Below are positions 57,901-64,000 of a stretch of 64,000 nucleotides of DNA, in pieces. Position 1 is the first letter of the stretch; the number at the start of each line of letters is the position of its first letter. Source of the stretch: Actinernus sp. WN-2022 (Eukaryota; Cnidaria; Anthozoa; Actiniaria; Actinernidae); assembly GCA_030867875.1 (NCBI GenBank), contig JAOWCC010000417.1, positions 1 through 64,000 on the forward strand, in the 5' to 3' direction. The position numbers and the translations under genes were made by a program. The notes beneath the pieces are model-generated. The model did no database searches and was not told where the DNA came from. It saw only the letters and a program-made list of their open reading frames with translations.

Positions 57901-60500
57901 ATCATTCCTCATTCCTGATTCATCAATCCTCATTCCTGATTCATCATTCCTGATTCCTGATTGAACATTCCTCTTTCCTGATTGATCATTCCTCATTCCT
58001 GATTCATCATTCCTGATTCCTGATTCATCATTCCTGATTCCTGATTGATCACTCCTGATTCCTGATTCCTGATTCCTGATTCATCATTCCTGATTCCTGA
58101 TTCATCATTGCTGATTCCTGATTCATCATTCATCATTCATCATTCCTGATTCCTGATTCATCATTCCTGATTCATCATTCATCATTCCTGATTCATCATT
58201 GCTGATTCCTGATTCATCATTCCTGATTCATCATTCCTGATTCATCATTCCTGATTCATCATTCATCATTCCTGATTCATCATTCCTTATTCCTGATTCA
58301 TCATTCCTGATTCCTTATACCTGATTCATCATTCCTGATTCCTGATTCATCATTCATCATTCCTGATTCATCATTCATCATTCCTGATTCATCATTCCTT
58401 ATTCCTGATTCATCATTCATCATTCCTGATTCATCATTGCTGATTCCTGATTCATCATTCCTGATTCATCATTCCTGATTCATCATTCCTGATTCATCAT
58501 TCATCATTCCTGATTCATCATTCCTGATTCCTGATTCATCATTCCTGATTCCTGATTCCTGATTCATCATTCCTGATTCATTATTCCTGATTCATCATTC
58601 ATCATTCCTGATTCATCATTCCTGATTCCTGATTCCTGATTCATCATTCCTGATTCATCATTCCTGATTCCTGATTCATCATTCATGATTCCTGATTCAT
58701 CATTCCTGATTCCTGATTCATCATTCCTGATTCCTGATTCATCATTCCTGATTCATGATTCAACATTCCTGATTCCTGATTCATCAATCCTCTTTCATGA
58801 TTCATCATTCCTGATTCCTGATTCATCATTCCTGATTCCTGATTCATCATTCCTGATTCCTGATTCCTGATTCATCATTCCTGATTCATCATTCCTGATT
58901 CATCATTCATCATTCCTGATTCATCATTCCTGATTCCTGATTCATCATTGCTGATTTCTGATTCATCATTCATCATACCTGATTCCTGATTCATCATTCC
59001 TGATTCATCATTCATCATTCCTGATTCCTGATTCATCATTCCTGATTCATCATTCATCATTCCTGATTCATCATTCCTGAATCATCATTCCTGATTCCTG
59101 ATTCATCATTCCTGATTCCTGATTCATCATTGCTGATTTCTGATTCATCATTCATCATACCTGATTCCTGATTCATCATTCCTGATTCATCATTCATCAT
59201 TCCTGATTCCTGATTCATCATTCCTGATTCATCATTCATCATTCCTGATTCATCATTCCTGAATCATCATTCCTGATTCCTGATTCATCATTCCTGATTC
59301 CTGATTCATCATTCCTGATTCCTGATTGATCACTCCTGATTCCTGATTCCTGATTCCTGATTCATCATTCCTGATTCATCATTCCTGATTCCTGATTCAT
59401 CATTGCTGATTCCTGATTCATCATTCATCATTCCTGATTCCTGATTCATCATTCCTGATTCATCATTGCTGATTCCTGATTCATCATTGCTGATTCCTGA
59501 TTCATCATTCCTGATTCATCATTCCTGATTCATCATTCCTGATTCATCATTCATCATTCCTGATTCATCATTCCTTATTCCTGATTCATCATTCCTGATT
59601 CCTTTTTCCTGATTCATCATTCCTGATTCCTGATTCATCATTCATCATTCCTGATTCGTCATTCATCATTCCTGATTCATCATTCCTGATTCCTGATTCC
59701 TGATTCATCATTCCTGATTCATCATTCCTGATTCATCATTCCTTATTCCTGATTCATCATTCCTGATTCCTGATTCCTGATTCATCATTCCTGATTCCTG
59801 ATTCCTGATTCATCATTCCTGATTCATTATTCCTGATTCATCATTCATCATTCCTTATACCTGATTCATCATTCCTGATTCCTGATTCCTGATTCATCAT
59901 TCATCATTCCTGATTCATCATTCATCATTCCTGATTCATCATTCCTTATTCCTGATTCATCATTCATCATTCCTGATTCATCATTGCTGATTCCTGATTC
60001 ATCATTCCTGATTCATCATTCCTGATTCATCATTCCTGATTCATCATTCATCATTCCTGATTCATCATTCCTGATTCCTGATTCATCATTCCTGATTCCT
60101 GATTCCTGATTCATCATTCCTGATTCATTATTCCTGATTCATCATTCATCATTCCTGATTCATCATTCCTGATTCCTGATTCCTGATTCATCATTCCTGA
60201 TTCATCATTCCTGATTCCTGATTCATCATTCATGATTCCTGATTCATCATTCCTGATTCCTGATTCATCATTGCTGATTCCTGATTCATCATTCCTGATT
60301 CATGATTCAACATTCCTGATTCCTGATTCATCAATCCTCTTTCATGATTCATCATTCCTGATTCCTGATTCATCATTCCTGATTCCTGATTCATCATTCC
60401 TGATTCCTGATTCCTGATTCATCATTCCTGATTCATCATTCCTGATTCATCATTCATCATTCCTGATTCATCATTCCTGATTCCTGATTCATCATTCATC
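54942..60500 (+). repeat. 5.5-kb segment repeated 29.1 kb upstream (copy 2)
   Basis: This is the partner of 25830-31300. Landmarks at 54996, 55571, 56306, 57285, 57475, 57657, 57790, 58685, 58875, 59057 and 60232 match. Differences are whole heptamers (for example one unit lost near 55.93 kb and one gained near 56.16 kb) and single substitutions such as TTTCATC at 56854. The copy ends where the register-breaking region begins. Confidence 0.9.
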
Positions 60501-60507
60501 ATTCCTG

Positions 60508-60680
60508 ATCTCATTCATCATTCCTGATTCGTCATTCATCATTCCTGATTCATCATTCCTGATTCATCATTCCTGATTCCTGATTCCTGATTCCCAACTG
60601 TTCATCATTCCTGATGCACTTCTGATTCCTGATTTCATCATTCCTGATTCCTTATTCCTGATTCCGATTCCTGATTCTGA
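60508..60680 (+). other. Scrambled patch with partly non-heptameric sequence
   Basis: The patch starts with a five-base unit (ATCTC at 60508-60512). After some normal units it contains the only clearly non-repeat bases in the window: CCCAACTG at 60593-60600 and ATGCACTTCTG at 60614-60624. Irregular units follow, including ATTTCATC, ATTCCG and ATTCTG. The related copy near 31.37-31.56 kb is perfectly regular, with an ATTCACC in the middle that is missing here. Local consensus error is the simplest reading; a small mutated island is the alternative. Confidence 0.85.
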
Positions 60681-62846
60681 TTCATCATTCCTCTTTCCTG
60701 ATTCATCATTCCTGATTCCTGATTCATCATTCCTGATTCCTGATTCATCATTCCTCATTCCTGATTCATCAATCCTCATTCCTGATTCATCATTCCTGAT
60801 TCCTGATTGAACATTCCTCTTTCCTGATTGATCATTCCTCATTCCTGATTCATCATTCCTGATTCCTGATTCATCATTTCTGATTCCTGATTGATCACTC
60901 GTGATTCCTGATTCCTGATTCCTGATTCATCATTCCTGATTCCTGATTCATCATTGCTGATTCCTGATTCATCATTCATCATTCATCATTCCTGATTCCT
61001 GATTCATCATTCCTGATTCATCATTCATCATTCCTGATTCATCATTGCTGATTTCCTGATTCATCATTCCTGATTCATCATTCCTGATTCATCATTCCTG
61101 ATTCATCATTCATCATTCCTGATTCATCATTCCTTATTCCTGATTCATCATTCCTGATTCCTTATACCTGATTCATCATTCCTGATTCCTGATTCATCAT
61201 TCATCATTCCTGATTCATCATTCATCATTCCTGATTCATCATTCCTTATTCCTGATTCATCATTCATCATTCTGATTCATCATTGCTGATTCCTGATTCA
61301 TCATTCCTGATCATCATTCCTGATTCATCATTCCTGATTCATCATTCCTGATTCCTGATTCATCATTGCTGATTTCTGATTCATCATTCATCATACCTGA
61401 TTCCTGATTCATCATTCCTGATTCATCATTCCTGATTCCTGATTCATCATTGCTGATTTCTGATTCATCATTCATCATACCTGATTCCTGATTCATCATT
61501 CCTGATTCATCATTCATCATTCCTGATTCCTGATTCATCATTCCTGATTCATCATTCATCATTCCTGATTCATCATTCCTGAATCATCATTCCTGATTCC
61601 GATTCATCATTCCTGATTCCTGATTCATCCTTGCTGATTTCTGATTCATCATTCATCATACCTGATTCCTGATTCATCATTCCTGATTCATCATTCATCA
61701 TTCCTGATTCCTGATTCATCATTCCTGATTCATCATTCATCATTCCTGATTCATCATTCCTGATTCACCATTCCTGATTCCTGATTCATCATTCCTCTTT
61801 CCTGATTCATCATTCCTGATTCCTGATTCATCATTCCTGATTCCTGATTCATCATTCCTCATTCCTGATTCATCAATCCTCATTCCTGATTCATCATTCC
61901 TGATTCCTGATTGAACATTCCTCTTTCCTGATTGATCATTCCTCATTCCTGATTCATCATTCCTGATTCCTGATTCATCATTTCTGATTCCTGATTGATC
62001 ACTCGTGATTCCTGATTCCTGATTCCTGATTCATCATTCCTGATTCCTGATTCATCATTGCTGATTCCTGATTCATCATTCATCATTCATCATTCCTGAT
62101 TCCTGATTCATCATTCCTGATTCATCATTCATCATTCCTGATTCATCATTGCTGATTCCTGATTCATCTTTCCTGATTCATCATTCCTGATTCATCATTC
62201 CTGATTCATCATTCATCATTCCTGATTCATCATTCCTTATTCCTGATTCATCATTCCTGATTCCTTATACCTGATTCATCATTCCTGATTCCTGATTCAT
62301 CATTCATCATTCCTGATTCATCATTCATCATTCCTGATTCATCATTCCTTATTCCCTGATTCATCATTCATCATTCCTGATTCATCATTGCTGATTCCTG
62401 ATTCATCATTCCTGGATTCATCATTCCTGATTCATCATTCCTGATTCATCATTCCTGATTCCTGATTCATCATTGCTGATTTCTGATTCTTCATTCATCA
62501 TACCTGATTCCTGATTCATCATTCCTGATTCATCATTCCTGATTCCTGATTCATCATTGCTGATTTCTGATTCATCATTCATCATACCTGATTCCTGATT
62601 CATCATTCCTGATTCATCATTCATCATTCCTGATTCCTGATTCATCATTCCTGATTCATCATTCATCATTCCTGATTCATCATTCCTGAATCATCATTCC
62701 TGATTCCTGATTCATCATTCCTGATTCCTGATTCATCATTGCTGATTTCTGATTCATCATTCATCATACCTGATTCCTGATTCATCATTCCTGATTCATC
62801 ATTCATCATTCCTGATTCCTGATTCATCATTCCTGATTCATCATTC
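60639..62846 (+). repeat. About 1.1-kb tandem duplication in domain V
   Basis: Blocks ending at 60842 and beginning at 61314 recur at 61946 and 62421, offsets of 1,104 and 1,107 bp; allowing for the listed one-base indels, both are 158 heptamers. The related region at 31.4-32.6 kb has one copy. At the junction near 61740-61770 the second half of a 182-bp doublet is fused to the right part of an ATTCACC block. The break sequence differs from the AATCACC fusions of domains II and IV. The exact ends are approximate. Confidence 0.75.
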
Positions 62847-64000
62847 ATCATTCCTGATTCATCATTCCTGAATCATCATTCCTGATTCCTGATTCATCAT
62901 TCCTGATTCCTGATTCATCATTCCTGATTCCTGATTGATCACTCCTGATTCCTGATTCCTGATTCCTGATTCATCATTCCTGATTCATCATTCCTGATTC
63001 CTGATTCATCATTGCTGATTCCTGATTCATCATTCATCATTCCTGATTCCTGATTCATCATTCCTGATTCATCATTGCTGATTCCTGATTAATCATTGCT
63101 GATTCCTGATTCATCATTCCTGATTCATCATTCCTGATTCATCATTCATCATTCCTGATTCATCATTCCTGATTCCTTTTTCCTGATTCATCATTCCTGA
63201 TTCCTGATTCATCATTCATCATTCCTGATTCGTCATTCATCATTCCTGATTCATCATTCCTGATTCCTGATTCCTGATTCATCATTCCTGATTCATCATT
63301 CCTGATTCATCATTCCTTATTCCTGATTCATCATTCCTGATTCCTGATTCCTGATTCATCATTCCTGATTCCTGATTCCTGATTCATCATTCCTGATTCA
63401 ATTATTCCTGATTCATCATTCATCATTCCTGATTCATCATTCCTGATTCCTGATTCATCATTCCTGATTCCTGATTCCTGATTCATCATTCTGATTCATT
63501 ATTCCTGATTCATCATTCATCATTCCTGATTCATCATTCCTGATTCCTGATTCCTGATTCATCATTCCTGATTCATCATTCCTGATTCCTGATTCATCAT
63601 TCATGATTCCTGATTCATCATTCCTGATTCCTGATTCATCATTGCTGATTCCTGATTCATCATTCCTGATTCATGATTCAACATTCCTGATTCCTGATTC
63701 ATCAATCCTCTTTCATGATTCATCATTCCTGATTCCTGATTCATCATTCCTGATTCCTGATTCATCATTCCTGATTCCTGATTCCTGATTCATCATTCCT
63801 GATTCATCATCCTGATTCATCATTCATCATTCCTGATTCATCATTCCTGGATTCCTGATTCATCATTCATCATTCCTGATTCATCATTCATCATTCCTGA
63901 TTCGTCATTCATCATTCCTGATTCATCATTCCTGATTCATCATTCCTGATTCCTGATTCCTGATTCATCATTCCTGATTCATCATTCCTGATTCCTGATT

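Larger units (their letters stand above)
1..64000. repeat. Heptanucleotide satellite array filling the window
   Basis: The whole window is a tandem array of 7-bp units dominated by ATTCCTG (A) and ATTCATC (B), with one-base or two-base variants interspersed. A common local order is A-A-B, a 21-bp superunit. All units have the same orientation, so no inversion is visible. No stretch without a gene needs separate description, because the entire window is gene-free and repeat-filled; I saw no transposon, rRNA, tRNA or unique insert. Open frames on both strands are repeat artefacts spelling IPDSSFL-type (+) or NDESGIR/NQESGMM-type (-) heptapeptides. The array runs off both ends of the window, so its full length is unknown. 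A eukaryotic heterochromatic satellite is the likeliest identity; the family name and species are not recognised. Confidence 0.97.
60508..64000 (+). other. Terminal indel-rich zone
   Basis: Besides the scrambled patch, I count eight-base units at 61051, 62351, 62408, 63396 and 63843 and six-base units at 61269, 61310, 61596, 63488 and 63809. There are private substitutions near 61630, 62168 and 62487. The preceding 60.5 kb has only two register-changing indels. Higher-order structure is still recognisable here, with blocks at 60232, 61314, 62421, 62666 and 63603 and ATTAATC at 63088 matching 31.1-33.5 kb. The zone is therefore the same satellite, not a new element. Confidence 0.9.

Noticed and set aside
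1..64000. CRISPR array
   Set aside because: Units are 7 bp and contiguous, there are no unique spacers, and no cas genes are present.
1..64000. Telomeric repeat array
   Set aside because: The unit has the 7-bp length of plant-type telomeres but not the sequence: there is no TTTAGGG-like G-run strand, and the G-poor, variant-rich composition does not fit telomerase products.
1..64000. Human satellite II/III (ATTCC)n
   Set aside because: ATTCC occurs within the unit, but the period is strictly 7 bp, not 5 bp, and the CATTC pentamer ladders of HSat are absent.
1..64000. Pure assembly or simulation artefact
   Set aside because: It cannot be excluded without reads, but the consistent lineage-specific variants, nested duplications and phase arithmetic look like real satellite evolution. 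Only the last 3.5 kb has the look of consensus error.

Overview
The window is one uninterrupted satellite DNA array. I find no gene, RNA gene, mobile element, CRISPR array or unique-sequence island. It is built from about 9,100 head-to-tail 7-bp units, almost all of them ATTCCTG (called A here) or ATTCATC (called B). A limited set of one-base or two-base variants makes up the rest: ATTGATC, ATTGAAC, ATTCCTC, TTTCCTG, ACTCCTG, ATTGCTG, ATTTCTG, ATACCTG, ATTCATG, ATTCAAC, ATTCACC, AATCACC, AATCATC, AATCCTC, ATTCGTC, ATTCCTT, ATTCATT, ATTCTTG, ATTAATC and a few others. Every unit lies in the same orientation. The + strand is therefore about 71% pyrimidine (T near 3/7 and C near 2/7 of bases), and GC is only about 36%.

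A gene-free array this long suggests eukaryotic heterochromatin (pericentromeric, subtelomeric or sex-chromosome). Simple 7-bp satellites are known in eukaryotes, for example the Drosophila virilis family. Short heptanucleotide tandem repeats (STRR) also occur in heterocystous cyanobacteria, so a bacterial source is not strictly excluded, but I know of no bacterial array of this size. I do not recognise this unit as a named satellite and cannot assign a species.

Layout. The variant heptamers recur in fixed orders and define blocks of about 60-190 bp, which are arranged in higher-order repeats of about 1.3-1.4, 2.25, 2.7, 4.3 and 6.3-7 kb. Domain I (about 1-13 kb) is a duplicated 6.25-7 kb segment carrying a nested 686-bp duplication. 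Domain II (about 13-30 kb) holds 2.7-kb and 1.4-kb repeats marked by AATCACC, with local 63-, 546- and 700-bp duplications. Domain III (about 30-49.6 kb) holds 2.25-kb and 4.3-kb repeats marked by ATTCACC and ATTAATC, with a nested 1,540-bp duplication. Domain IV (about 49.6-59.3 kb) returns to the domain II type, and domain V (59.3-64 kb) returns to the domain III type. Blocks from 25.8 to 31.3 kb reappear at 54.9-60.5 kb with an offset of 29,112-29,119 bp.

Almost every length difference between copies is a multiple of 7. The heptamer register holds without net change from base 2 to 19,426, shifts by one base at 19,427, shifts again at 34,028, and then holds to 60,507. In the last 3.5 kb the register breaks more than ten times through 1-2 bp indels, and there is one scrambled patch near 60,590-60,680. 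That is either a drop in consensus quality or the less homogenised edge of the array.

There are no genes to work together. All open reading frames (up to 159 codons) are translations of the heptamer; because 7 is not a multiple of 3, every frame of a strand spells the same heptapeptide. Coordinates of repeat blocks were derived by eye from shared variant units and should be read as accurate to about one to a few units unless a specific unit is named.
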